From CAYPIE01 sp964410665 (lineage in GTDB: Bacteria; Planctomycetota; Planctomycetia; Gemmatales; Gemmataceae): a DNA stretch of 23,874 nucleotides. The position numbers and the translations under genes are program-made. How positions within the stretch are numbered: position 1 is the first letter of the stretch; each line of letters opens with the position of its first letter. Positions 9,180-16,929 of the stretch are shown here, one piece after another. The DNA is taken from NCBI GenBank assembly GCA_964410665.1, contig CAYPIE010000090.1, positions 1 to 23,874 of the forward strand, written 5' to 3'. A model generated the notes under the pieces. The model made no database searches, was not told where the DNA came from, and worked only from the letters and a program-made list of their open reading frames with translations.

Positions 9180-9333
9180 CCGGATTTCCTCCGGAGGTTG
9201 GGCATGCAGATATCTTGGCATTTGGTATGCTTCGCGTAGTTGCCCGCATAGCCCAACACGCGAATGCACTATGTCTAAATGGCGTGTCGAACCAAGAACG
9301 CGATTCACCAGGTACGAACAAAGGGGACCAAGC

Positions 9334-9741
9334 ATGGCTGAGTATCGTGACCTCGCCAGGGATCTCATTGCTGCCGACGGCGTGATCGATGACACCGAAT
9401 TGAAGCTTCTCAAAAAATACCTCTACGCGGACAATAAGATCGTCCACGCCGAAGTGACCTTTCTGACCGAGGTTCGTTCGGCGGTCATGCGTAAACACAA
9501 AGAAGCCGACTTCGCCAAGTTTCACCGCTTTCTGCTCAAGGCCATCCAAGACTACCTGCTCGCCGATGGGCACAAGATTAATGACGAAGATGTGAAGCTG
9601 GTGAAAAAGATGGCCGGCGATGCTCACATCGATCAGAGCGAAATCAAGAAGTTTCTCAACAAACTCAAGAAGGATTCTGGCAACGATCAGCTCACCAAGA
9701 TCGCTGACGACTTCGCCAAAAAGGAAGAAAAGGCCAAGTGA
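9334..9741 (+). CDS. Small TerB-like helical protein
   Basis: A 135-residue acidic/lysine-rich protein. The ATG at 9334 follows AGGGGA six bases upstream; the longer open frame back to 9085 runs through the terminator and is not used. It has two related helical segments, LIAADGVIDDTELKLLKKYL near residue 11 and LLADGHKINDEDVKLVKKM near residue 75, with a third weaker DAHIDQSEIKKFLNKL. The ADG...D.E...L pattern resembles the TerB (tellurite-resistance/COG3793-type) fold, whose members bind metal through acidic residues. No signal peptide is seen, so it is probably cytoplasmic. No other ter gene lies nearby, so tellurite resistance should not be assumed. The family call is moderate and the gene call is strong. 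Confidence 0.7.
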   Translation: MAEYRDLARDLIAADGVIDDTELKLLKKYLYADNKIVHAEVTFLTEVRSAVMRKHKEADFAKFHRFLLKAIQDYLLADGHKINDEDVKLVKKMAGDAHIDQSEIKKFLNKLKKDSGNDQLTKIADDFAKKEEKAK

Positions 9742-9954
9742 GCCCTTTTGGCGAGCTGGCCGTGCCCGTTGCCTTGGTTGATTTCCGCAAACAACCGCCC
9801 TCGGCCAGCATCCCCTCGTCTATTCCCTTCCCCCTCTCGGTCGCTTTGGTACCCGCGTGATCTGTTGCACGGCTACCATCTACTCGGCCCGCGATGTGCT
9901 TCGCCAGAAAATCCCCTCTTGTACCTGCTTGTCTTACCGACAGCTGAGCAACCG

Positions 9955-9988
9955 GTGGCAAGCCCGGAGTCCGTGACGGGCCTGCCAC
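9955..9988. other. 12-bp hairpin between convergent genes
   Basis: GTGGCAAGCCCG (9955-9966) and CGGGCCTGCCAC (9977-9988) form a 12-bp stem with a single wobble or mismatched pair, depending on strand, and a 10-base loop. It lies between the TerB-like gene and mqnE, which converge. No T-run follows on either strand, so it may be a weak bidirectional terminator or an mRNA 3'-end stabiliser. The rest of 9742-10016 shows no gene; the open frame there looks like chance. Confidence 0.4.
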
Positions 9989-10016
9989 TCGAGCCAGCTT
10001 CGATGGAGGTGGTCGA

Positions 10017-11156
10017 CTAAGCAGTCGTCGGCAACTCGACGCGGATTGCTCGCCCCAACGTCCAGGCATCCCCCGAACGGACCACCTCGTGGTAAAGTGT
10101 ATCGCGTTCGACCGGAACGCGACCCGCTTCCTCTATCAAGCGGCGGATTTGCGTGACCGTGAGTTCCTGCGGCGAATCTGAGCCAGCGTCATGGTAAATC
10201 TTCTCATGCACCACCGTCCCATCCAGATCATCCGCACCGTAGCTTAACGCAGCCTGTGCCGTTTGGATGCCCAGCATGATCCAGTAGGCCTTGATGTGGG
10301 GAAAATTGTCGAGCATCAACCGGCTCAACGCCATCACCCGCAGGTCCGTCAGTCCACTCGGCTTGGGGAGGTGGGACAGATTGGTGTTATCGGGATGAAA
10401 GGCCAGCGGGATGAAGGTTTGGAAGCCGCCGGTCTGATCCTGCAGTTCGCGCAGCCGGATCAGATGGTCCAGCCGGTGCACTGGCTGCTCAATGTGTCCA
10501 TACAGCATGGTGGCGTTGGAGCGGAGGCCCAGCTCATGGGCCTCGCGGTGAACCCGTAGCCAAGGCTCCGCCTCGGCCTTGTGCTCGCAGATCTTGGGAC
10601 GGATGTCGGGATGGAAAATCTCTGCGCCGCCACCCGGTAGGCTGCCCAGGCCAGCCTCCTTGAACTCGGCCAACAAATCGCGCGTCGTCCTGCCGGTCAT
10701 CCGGGCAAACCAGTCCCACTCGACCGCGGTGTACGCCTTGAGATGTAGCCGCGGATAGGCCTCATGAATGATCTTAATCAGATTCAAGTACCACTCGTAG
10801 GGCAGCTTGTGGTGCAGCCCACCGACGATGTGCAGCTCGGTAGCGCCGCGGTCATGCGCTTCGCGGGCACGGTCTAGGATCTGCGCATCGCTCATGACAT
10901 AGCCCTTCTCCGACTTGAGGTCGGCGCGAAAGGCGCAAAAAGTACAGCGATACACGCAGATGTTGGTCGGGTTGAGGTGCTCATTCACGTTGTAGTAGGT
11001 GAAGTTGCCATTTTTGCGCTCGCGCACCTGATTGGCCAGCTCGCCCAAGGTATGCAGATCCGCAAATTCCTCGAGATACAGACCATCTTCGAGGCTTAGG
11101 CGCTCGGCCGAGGCCACCTTGTCGCGGATTTCTTCGATACGCTTGTCAGTGCTCAC
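10017..11156 (-). CDS. mqnE: Aminofutalosine synthase (radical SAM)
   Basis: A 379-residue radical-SAM enzyme of the futalosine menaquinone pathway, which joins the enolpyruvyl chorismate derivative made by MqnA to SAM to give aminofutalosine. The 4Fe-4S motif is C67-VYR-C71-TF-C74 within NPTNICVYRCTFCAF. Further MqnE-type stretches are HIVGGLHHKLPYEWY, AGLGSLPGGGAEIF and FIPLAFHPDNT. MqnC is the nearest alternative, but TYYNVNEHLNPTN and the LPGGGAEI region favour MqnE. GTG at 11156 is preferred, with AGGAG seven bases upstream; the ATG at 11198 has no ribosome site and would add 14 residues. Genes for MqnA, MqnB, MqnC and MqnD are not in this window. Confidence 0.92.
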   Translation of the reverse strand: MSTDKRIEEIRDKVASAERLSLEDGLYLEEFADLHTLGELANQVRERKNGNFTYYNVNEHLNPTNICVYRCTFCAFRADLKSEKGYVMSDAQILDRAREAHDRGATELHIVGGLHHKLPYEWYLNLIKIIHEAYPRLHLKAYTAVEWDWFARMTGRTTRDLLAEFKEAGLGSLPGGGAEIFHPDIRPKICEHKAEAEPWLRVHREAHELGLRSNATMLYGHIEQPVHRLDHLIRLRELQDQTGGFQTFIPLAFHPDNTNLSHLPKPSGLTDLRVMALSRLMLDNFPHIKAYWIMLGIQTAQAALSYGADDLDGTVVHEKIYHDAGSDSPQELTVTQIRRLIEEAGRVPVERDTLYHEVVRSGDAWTLGRAIRVELPTTA

Positions 11157-12540
11157 AGCACTTCTCCTGATTGGGAGGACTCGTTTGCTTGCTACCATTG
11201 GTACATTTTTCTAACCGCGTCTCCCTGTCCAGAGTAACCCTGTTCGACCCCTGCGAGAAGTCGGCCCAAGGCCGAAACATCCGCGATCACAAGCCAATGC
11301 CTACCAAGCCAATGATGTGCACAGATTGAGGGATCGGTTTTCACGGAACTGGGTTTGCCCCCCTCAGCTCCGAGATCAGCCCTGCAGTCGAGAGCCAACG
11401 CGAGCGCACGCCAGGGGCAACATCTTCGACTGCTTCCGATCGCCTCCGTCTTGCCCGGCCGTAGCACGAGAGGTTCCCATCAGCCTCCGCAACTGCGATG
11501 CAAGCCTCCAGCAGTTCACCAAGCTCTTACGGTCGTGATCACTTCGAAGCTCCTTGAGAGTGATCTTGATGGCGTTGACGACCCGGAAGCCCATTCGATG
11601 GAGGCGCTCGATTTGGCGACAGCGAACGCGATTTGCTCATTCCGCAGAAAGCCCGTTCTTGTGCAGAAGGTTTGTCGATGTGGCTTGGATTTCCCTAGGC
11701 AAGCCCTTCTTGGATGGGATGCCAAAGCCCGGGTTACGAGCAGATGCCATTAAGACGCGTGCCGGGCTCGGTTTGAATCAATAATTCGTATATCGAATAT
11801 ATTTTTGCATGGCCGAGCCCGGTCGGGTGTAGGCACCGACGAGGGTAGACCCTCTCGGGATCCACAGCCCCCGTCACGATTGCCGAAGATCCCTCGCGGC
11901 GTGAGCGGATTTGATTTCTGCTCAGGCAGCGCCGATGCGGCCTCCCCTTGGCTGCTCGACCAGATCACAGATATAGATGCAGAGTGCGCCTCGTTGGTGA
12001 GTGGGGAGTGGCAAGGGATTGCCTTGGATCCAATTCGCAAGCTCGCACTGCCAGCAGATCTTCGACGTGTCTGGCGATGAGTCTTGCGAATCGCCCGGCG
12101 AGTCAGACAGTTCAGCCGACAATGGGTGCATGACCAGTACTCTCCTGGGCAGCTCACCAGGGACTTGGTAGATACTCGTGCTAAAGCCTGTAACCGGCAG
12201 GCATGGTGGAGCATCAAAGCGACGCGACTCTCATGCTTCTTCCATTAGGTGGTTAACACCTTTATCTCGGTTTCCGCCACTACACAGACTTCCTAAGTTC
12301 AACAACTTCACTTTATTGAGACTGTACCCGAGGCAATTCGCACGAACATTCGGGTGGCGTTGCCATCCAACGGGTTCTTAAGTTCTTGACGCGAGCAATT
12401 AAGTGCATCGTGTGAAGGGAGTATTAAATCTAAGAATAAATGGCCGGCGCCTCTACACATCAACACAAAACCGGCTAAAGATACCCATGATAACAAGTGC
12501 CGGCGAGGAGATCGGCGCCGTGTTCTCTCGGAGATCATCT
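11157..12540. other. 1.4-kb stretch without a supportable gene
   Basis: This is the largest gap in the window. Many short overlapping open frames occur on both strands, none with a convincing ribosome site, family motif or codon pattern. It begins with the mqnE ribosome site and promoter region and ends with the leader of the DUF1559 gene. On the minus strand around 11300-11560 one frame reads GELLEACIAVAEADGNLS, a helical-looking stretch interrupted by stops, which might be a remnant of a decayed gene. The local composition is less GC-biased than in the neighbouring genes around 11770-11810 and 12300-12480. A decayed mobile element, a non-coding RNA or ordinary spacer are all possible. Confidence 0.5.
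11762..11822. repeat. Inverted repeat flanking an AT-rich core
   Basis: CCGGGCTCGG (11762-11771) and CCGAGCCCGG (11813-11822) are perfect 10-bp inverted copies. Between them lies a 41-base AT-rich core that contains a second small dyad, ATTCG-TATAT-CGAAT. The arrangement could be a cruciform, a regulator-binding site or a terminator with a long loop; there is no flanking target duplication obvious by eye. Confidence 0.5.
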
Positions 12541-13638
12541 ATGAAGCTTTCGTTGAATCGTCGTGGCTTTACGCTGATTGAGCTGTTGGTGGTGATTGCC
12601 ATCATCGCTATCTTGATTGGCCTGCTGCTGCCGGCCGTACAGAAGGTGCGTGAAGCGGCTGCCCGCATGCAATGCCAAAACAACTTGAAGCAGATCGGTC
12701 TGGCCTTCATGAACTACGAAAGTGCCTTGGGCAACTTTCCCGAAGGTCCGTATGACAATGATCCGCGGACCAACGGCGTCGCGGCGTACGACGAGTTTCC
12801 TCCGACCTACGGCAACACCCCTTGCTGTAGCGCGGATCACCCCGATGGCTGGAATCATTTCTTCAAGATTCTGCCCTACATTGAGCAGGAAAACGTCTTT
12901 CGTCTGGCCGACTTCGGCACCCCGCCGCCGAACCGGATCAACAACGACCTGGTGGCTCAGTCACTGATCAAGATTTATTACTGCCCCAGCCGCCGCGCGG
13001 TGGAGGGCTATGGCTCGGGCTCATTCGGCCGCAACGACTACGCCGGCAACGCAGGCTTCTATCAGGGTTCGCGGCTCGAGTACTTCGGTGGAGGTGCTCC
13101 CGATGACATCTACCTCGGCGTGCCCCCCCCGTTGGGTATCCAGGCTCCGGACATCGGCATGCGACCTGAAGGTGACGAACGCGCCACCCCCAACCAGGGC
13201 AACACCGGTGGTCGCCGCGGCGCCATCGTGCACGGGGTGCGTGGTGGTCGGCGGAAGATCGGTGACTTCAGCGACGGTATGTCCAACAGCATCCTGGTCG
13301 CCGAGAAGTCGATCGCCGCAGGCCGGTACGGTGCCGAAGGCGGCGACAACGAGCGTTGGAACAACAGCGGTTGGGATGAGGATTGCGTCCGCTGGCACTT
13401 CGTGCCTTCGCCGGACAACAGCCTGCAGCAGACTCCGCCTTGCTTCCCCCCCGGTGAGACCGGCTGTAGCGGCAGCAGCATCTGGCGGCGTAACTTCGGC
13501 TCGGCCCACACGGGTGTGCTCAACGCCGTCTTTGGCGACGGCTCGGTGCGCTCGATCAACTTCCAGGTCAGCCCGGAAGCGTTCATGCGGGCGTGTGTCA
13601 TCGATGATGGTGGTGTGATCCCGGACGGCGAAATTTGA
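12541..13638 (+). CDS. DUF1559 prepilin-like protein with H-X9-DG end motif
   Basis: A 365-residue protein of a family that is greatly expanded in Planctomycetes. The N-terminus has a short basic leader and the type IV prepilin cleavage/methylation signal RRGFTLIELLVVIAIIAILI (about residues 7-26), then LLPAVQKVREAAARMQC. The DUF1559 domain fills the rest. Near the C-terminus HTGVLNAVFGDGSVR has the H-X9-DG spacing. ATG at 12541 follows GGAGA at 12530-12534; the open frame continues upstream, but a longer start would displace the prepilin leader. It is likely processed by a prepilin peptidase and held at the membrane or cell surface as a pseudopilin-like protein. The following tiny lipoprotein is probably in the same transcript. 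Its actual role is unknown. Confidence 0.93.
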   Translation: MKLSLNRRGFTLIELLVVIAIIAILIGLLLPAVQKVREAAARMQCQNNLKQIGLAFMNYESALGNFPEGPYDNDPRTNGVAAYDEFPPTYGNTPCCSADHPDGWNHFFKILPYIEQENVFRLADFGTPPPNRINNDLVAQSLIKIYYCPSRRAVEGYGSGSFGRNDYAGNAGFYQGSRLEYFGGGAPDDIYLGVPPPLGIQAPDIGMRPEGDERATPNQGNTGGRRGAIVHGVRGGRRKIGDFSDGMSNSILVAEKSIAAGRYGAEGGDNERWNNSGWDEDCVRWHFVPSPDNSLQQTPPCFPPGETGCSGSSIWRRNFGSAHTGVLNAVFGDGSVRSINFQVSPEAFMRACVIDDGGVIPDGEI

Positions 13639-13661
13639 TCGCGATCTGCTTTGGGAGTGAG

Positions 13662-13817
13662 ATGAGAATGCAAAAGGGTATTCGATTTGGTCTTCTGCTT
13701 AGCGTCTTGGCTCTGGTCGGCTGTGGCAGTGAAGTGCCCAAGCCGCCAGAAGAATACGACAAGGCCAAGGTCACCCAAGAAGACAAAAATATCGAAAGTG
13801 AAGAAGGTCGCCGTTAA
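13662..13817 (+). CDS. Tiny lipoprotein downstream of DUF1559
   Basis: A 51-residue protein counted from the ATG at 13662, with GGGAG just upstream; the ATG at 13668 gives a slightly better spacing and removes two residues. The leader MQKGIRFGLLLSVLALVGC ends in a good lipobox, L-V-G-C. The mature part is short and highly charged (EEYDKAKVTQEDKNIESEE) with no globular domain. A small lipoprotein directly after a DUF1559 gene is a common planctomycete arrangement. It lies 23 bases after the DUF1559 stop and before a strong terminator, so the two form a transcription unit. Confidence 0.82.
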   Translation: MRMQKGIRFGLLLSVLALVGCGSEVPKPPEEYDKAKVTQEDKNIESEEGRR

Positions 13818-13835
13818 GGGCTAGCCTCCTGCTGA

Positions 13836-13886
13836 AACTGCGTGAAGGATGGTCCTCACTCCGTGGCATCCCTCACGCAGTTTTTC
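13836..13886 (+). terminator. Strong intrinsic terminator
   Basis: A 17-bp stem with a single mismatch (13836-13852 paired with 13868-13884; core AAACTGCGTGA with TCACGCAGTTT) encloses a 15-base loop and runs into a T tract at 13882-13886. It lies 18 bases after the tiny lipoprotein stop and ends the DUF1559 transcription unit. Confidence 0.9.
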
Positions 13887-13960
13887 CGTCCCTACTGCCA
13901 GTTGTTGTCCGTGACCCTCCTCCAACAACTTCCACGCGATTTCTTACCCGAGTTGATTCC

Positions 13961-14602
13961 ATGCGCTATTGCATCGTGCTGCTGACCCTCGGCCTAGCCC
14001 TCGGCTGCTCTTCCCAACAACGCAAATCCAACCAAGTTGCGCTCGCCAAGGAGAAGGGTGGATCGCTCCCCAAAGCCCAACTGCCGACGCGACTCGATCC
14101 CGACAAGCGTGTGGAGAATCCTGATTACCAATACTGGGCCAAGTTTAAACCCGGTACCTCCGTCGACATCGTACACCTCAGCGAAGCGCCTGAGCAAAAA
14201 TATGAAACCACGGAAACCCATACACTCCTGCAAGTGACGGCCATGGGTGTTAAAGTCGAAATCAAGGCCCCGGTCACCCTGCCCGACGGCTCCACCCAGG
14301 AGACCGCGCCACGCGTGGTTCGCCATCCGCGTTGGGTGTCGCGCCCCTTGAAAGAGGGAACGTTGGGCCAACCTCCTGGCACCTATGAAACGGGCGAGGA
14401 AACCATCACCGTCGATGGCAAGGAATATGCGACCCGCTGGTACAAGGCCCGTGGCAAGGTCGAGGCTGGAGACACCGAAACGCAAACTTGGTTCTCCGAA
14501 GAAGTCCCCGGTGGGCTGCTCAAGCGCTTCCATGCCATCCCCGCCAGCGGCAAAACAATTCGCTCAGAAGCTCGTGCGATTAAGCAGCCTGAAGGTGAGT
14601 GA
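13961..14602 (+). CDS. Putative lipoprotein of unknown function
   Basis: A 213-residue protein with a short hydrophobic leader, MRYCIVLLTLGLALGC, ending in a lipobox-like A-L-G-C that is imperfect at the -3 and -2 positions. The mature part is hydrophilic and likely beta-rich, with repeated short strands (VDIVHLSEAP, TITVDGKEYATRWYKARGKVE) and many Thr/Glu residues. The segment ETITVDGKEYATRWYKARG resembles the strand pattern of small planctomycete lipoproteins, but no named family is recognised. There is no clear Shine-Dalgarno sequence before ATG 13961. It converges with the minus-strand lipoprotein gene that ends at 14706. Confidence 0.75.
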   Translation: MRYCIVLLTLGLALGCSSQQRKSNQVALAKEKGGSLPKAQLPTRLDPDKRVENPDYQYWAKFKPGTSVDIVHLSEAPEQKYETTETHTLLQVTAMGVKVEIKAPVTLPDGSTQETAPRVVRHPRWVSRPLKEGTLGQPPGTYETGEETITVDGKEYATRWYKARGKVEAGDTETQTWFSEEVPGGLLKRFHAIPASGKTIRSEARAIKQPEGE

Positions 14603-14705
14603 GCTGCTGGTCCCTTGCACCTCACTTGAGCCGAACCCCCGAGCGACTCACCCCAAGGCGAACCCACTACAAAGTCAATCCCCGATCTGAAGCCTGCGGG
14701 GTCAT

Positions 14706-14939
14706 TCACAATCCTGGCACTGGTGCGGGTGGCGGTGGCCCTAGCTCACCAAAGGTAGGTGCTGGTGCCGGCGGAACGACCACAGGCGTGGTCACCAGAG
14801 GTACCCCCTCAACACCCCCCTGAATCTTTTGAAACTCGCGGCGTGGTAACCCACCCGGACGAGTGACGTCCAACAGATCGGCGATCGGTGCGGTACTACA
14901 CCCGGTCAGACCCAGGAGCATCAGCAGTGCATAACGCAT
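14706..14939 (-). CDS. Small proline-rich lipoprotein
   Basis: A 77-residue protein. ATG at 14939 is preceded by GGAGAAA five bases upstream. The leader MRYALLMLLGLTGC ends in a textbook lipobox, L-T-G-C. The mature part contains DLLDVTRPGGLPRREFQ and then a proline/alanine-rich tail (PPAPAPTF, PPPPAPVPGL) typical of flexible, cell-wall-spanning or low-complexity regions. It starts 16 bases after the holB stop and so is probably the last gene of the lip-tmk-holB unit. No family is recognised. Confidence 0.75.
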   Translation of the reverse strand: MRYALLMLLGLTGCSTAPIADLLDVTRPGGLPRREFQKIQGGVEGVPLVTTPVVVPPAPAPTFGELGPPPPAPVPGL

Positions 14940-14955
14940 GGCTATTTCTCCATGT

Positions 14956-15981
14956 TTAGCGGCTTGCCGCCGGTAACGCCGGCATCGCCGGATGATCCCG
15001 TCCTAGGGCATCCAGCAAGGCCTCGATCACCACAACCACCTGCACCCGACGCTCCAGATGCATATCCGCCTCAAACGTGCGGTCCAGCCAGCGAAGGATC
15101 CGCTCCAGGCCCAAGCGCTCGCCGAGTTGACCAAAGCGTGCATCCTCCGTCCGTTCGAGAACCAGGGCATACTTGGCCTGTCGAAGCAAATCCACCAGCA
15201 TGCGGAGCACCAGCATGGCTCGCTGACGGTGCGCGGCCGAATCTTTACCTGCCTCTTCAATAAACTGCTGCCAGCGCTTGGCCAGGGTCACAAACCGGGG
15301 GGCAGTCTGGTTGAGCTCATCGAGCATCTGTTCACGAAATGTCCAAATGCTTGGATCATGCAACGCGAGACCGAGCCCAACGCTGCCCGCGGCTAACCGC
15401 ACCAGAAGCTCGCGTTGCTCTGGCTCAGTAATCCCTTGCCCGGCCAAGAGCGTATCAAGCAGTGCGGGAGCTAACGCATGAAAATGGATCACCTGACAGC
15501 GAGACACAATCGTACTGAGTTGTCGCTGCAGGTCACTGCCAATCAGGATCAAGATTGCCCCGGCCGGTGGTTCCTCCAAGGTCTTCAAAAAGCAGTTGGC
15601 CGATGCATCGTTGAGATCATCCGCATCCTCCACGATCGCAATGCGGCGTTGCCCTCGGACCGGGCGTAGCGATAGTTGGCCGCAAAGTTCGCGAATGGTC
15701 TCGATGGGGATTTCATGTTTGTCGTTCGGCCGGGCGGCCCAGAGTAGATCTGGGTGGGTGGCAGCGTCGAATTGACGACAAGAACGGCACTGGTCGCAGG
15801 CTTCCAGCGTAGTACCGCTCTGTTCACATAACAGTGCCTTGGCCAGTTCCCGGGCGAAGCGGGCTTTGCCAATGCCACGGGGCCCGACAAACAGATACGC
15901 CTGCCCAAGCCGTCCACGTTGCCAGGCTGCCGTAAAGCAGTGCTGCACCCGATCATGCCCAAGGATCTGTCGCCAGCTCAT
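14956..15981 (-). CDS. holB: DNA polymerase III clamp-loader delta-prime subunit
   Basis: A 341-residue AAA+ protein of the replication clamp loader, which opens the sliding clamp together with the delta and gamma/tau subunits. The N-terminus MSWRQILGHDRVQ is typical. The Walker A-like loop G33-PRGIGK-A40 has Ala where Ser/Thr is needed for ATP binding, in line with the non-hydrolysing nature of delta-prime. Four cysteines, C52, C62, C65 and C68, form the expected zinc module. IAIVEDADDLNDASANCFLKTLEEPP is a strong family stretch, and STIVSRCQVIHF contains the SRC arginine finger. DnaX is the alternative, but the degenerate Walker A and the 341-residue length favour HolB. Its ATG at 15981 overlaps the tmk stop (ATGA), as in many bacteria. 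Confidence 0.93.
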   Translation of the reverse strand: MSWRQILGHDRVQHCFTAAWQRGRLGQAYLFVGPRGIGKARFARELAKALLCEQSGTTLEACDQCRSCRQFDAATHPDLLWAARPNDKHEIPIETIRELCGQLSLRPVRGQRRIAIVEDADDLNDASANCFLKTLEEPPAGAILILIGSDLQRQLSTIVSRCQVIHFHALAPALLDTLLAGQGITEPEQRELLVRLAAGSVGLGLALHDPSIWTFREQMLDELNQTAPRFVTLAKRWQQFIEEAGKDSAAHRQRAMLVLRMLVDLLRQAKYALVLERTEDARFGQLGERLGLERILRWLDRTFEADMHLERRVQVVVVIEALLDALGRDHPAMPALPAASR

Positions 15982-16622
15982 GTGCGGTTCTCACGCGCAT
16001 GCTTACCCGATGCCGAACATAGCAACTCCACTCGTTGTCGCAAGTCCGCCTGGATGGTCGCGATGTCACCGGAAGCATCGACCACTTGATAGCGCTGCGG
16101 TTCCTGGGCCGCTACCGTTAGGAACCCCTGACGGACCCGCTCATGAAAGGCTTGATCGCGCGCTTCCAGGCGGTCCGGATCACGGCCACGCCGAGCGAGT
16201 GCCTGCTGCACGGGCAGATCCAGCACAAACGTGACCGCCGGTAGGATCCCCGCGGTGGCATACTGGCCGACTTGCCACAATGCCGCCGGATCCAGTCCCC
16301 CGGCATAACCTTGATACACCACATTCGCCAGAAGATAACGGTCGGAGAGCACCCAGTCACCGCGATCCAACGCGGGGCGAATCAACTGAGCGACCAACTC
16401 GGAACGGCTGGCCATGAACAGAAATGCCTCCGTCCATACAGTCATCGATTCGCGATGGTCCAGCAGAAGGGTGCGTAAACGTGCTCCCAGCGACGTCCCA
16501 CCCGGGTCCACACAAGTTGTCACCGGCTGACCCAATGCACGCAGCCATTCGGCCAGCAACTGCACCTGCGTGGACTTGCCGGTGCCGTCAATTCCGTCCA
16601 GGGCAAGAAATCGGGGGGTCAT
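15978..16622 (-). CDS. tmk: Thymidylate kinase
   Basis: A 214-residue P-loop kinase that phosphorylates dTMP to dTDP for DNA synthesis. The P-loop is G10-IDGTGKST-18. D39-PGGT replaces the more common EPGGT, a conservative change at the substrate loop. The SDRY motif at 93-96 corresponds to the DR(H/Y) signature, and the arginine-rich LID segment RRGRDPDRLEARD lies at 144-156. The length is normal. It starts 64 bases after the lipoyl-fold gene and overlaps holB by four bases. No ribosome site is evident close to ATG 16622. Confidence 0.95.
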   Translation of the reverse strand: MTPRFLALDGIDGTGKSTQVQLLAEWLRALGQPVTTCVDPGGTSLGARLRTLLLDHRESMTVWTEAFLFMASRSELVAQLIRPALDRGDWVLSDRYLLANVVYQGYAGGLDPAALWQVGQYATAGILPAVTFVLDLPVQQALARRGRDPDRLEARDQAFHERVRQGFLTVAAQEPQRYQVVDASGDIATIQADLRQRVELLCSASGKHARENRT

Positions 16623-16686
16623 AACGATGGGACGGACTTCCCCTTAAAATAGAATGGGCCACCAAGCGAGTCGAACCCATCGACCC

Positions 16687-16929
16687 TCAGTCCGGTTCGC
16701 TCGGCTCGATCAATCCCAACACATCGCCGGGTACTACCGCTTGATCGACCACTGCGAGGCGTTCGAGCAGACGTCCGCTCACCGGGGCAGACACATCAAA
16801 GGTTGCCGGCCCGGTAAGAATCTCGACTAGCCGGTCGCCCGCGTACACTTCGTCCCCCGGCTCAGCAAACCATAAGCTGAGCCGCGCCTGAGGCATGCCC
16901 AGATCAGGCAACAGGATCGGCACTGCCAT
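16687..16929 (-). CDS. Lipoyl/biotinyl-type domain protein lacking the modified lysine
   Basis: An 80-residue protein that is essentially one lipoyl-type hammerhead domain: MAVPILLPDLGMPQARLSLWF, PGDEVYAGDRLVEILTG, then FDVSAPVSGRLLERLAV and VVPGDVLGLIEP. In functional lipoyl domains the tight turn reads (E)TDKA with the modified Lys. Here the turn is LTGPA, and the whole protein has no lysine, so lysine lipoylation or biotinylation is excluded. Its start overlaps the end of lipA by 26 bases, which implies translational coupling. Planctomycetes may use such domains as scaffolds or regulators, but that is inference; loss of function is the simpler alternative. Confidence 0.82.
   Translation of the reverse strand: MAVPILLPDLGMPQARLSLWFAEPGDEVYAGDRLVEILTGPATFDVSAPVSGRLLERLAVVDQAVVPGDVLGLIEPSEPD

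Noticed and set aside
9334..9741. Tellurite-resistance function for the TerB-like protein
   Set aside because: Only a distant fold resemblance is visible and no other ter genes occur in the window.
9748..10020. 90-residue plus-strand open frame after the TerB-like gene
   Set aside because: It has a low-complexity Pro/Ser/Leu composition, no convincing start signal, and covers a hairpin between convergent genes; the terminal part overlaps mqnE.
11192..11467. 91-residue minus-strand open frame upstream of mqnE
   Set aside because: It overlaps the mqnE 5' region, has no ribosome site and shows no family features.
11750..12217. 155-residue minus-strand open frame in the large gap
   Set aside because: It has no recognisable family motif or ribosome site, an unlikely residue composition, and runs through the inverted repeat at 11762-11822.
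14956..15981. DnaX (gamma/tau) for the clamp-loader gene
   Set aside because: The Walker A has Ala for Ser/Thr, the length is only 341 residues, and the neighbour is tmk, all of which fit holB better.
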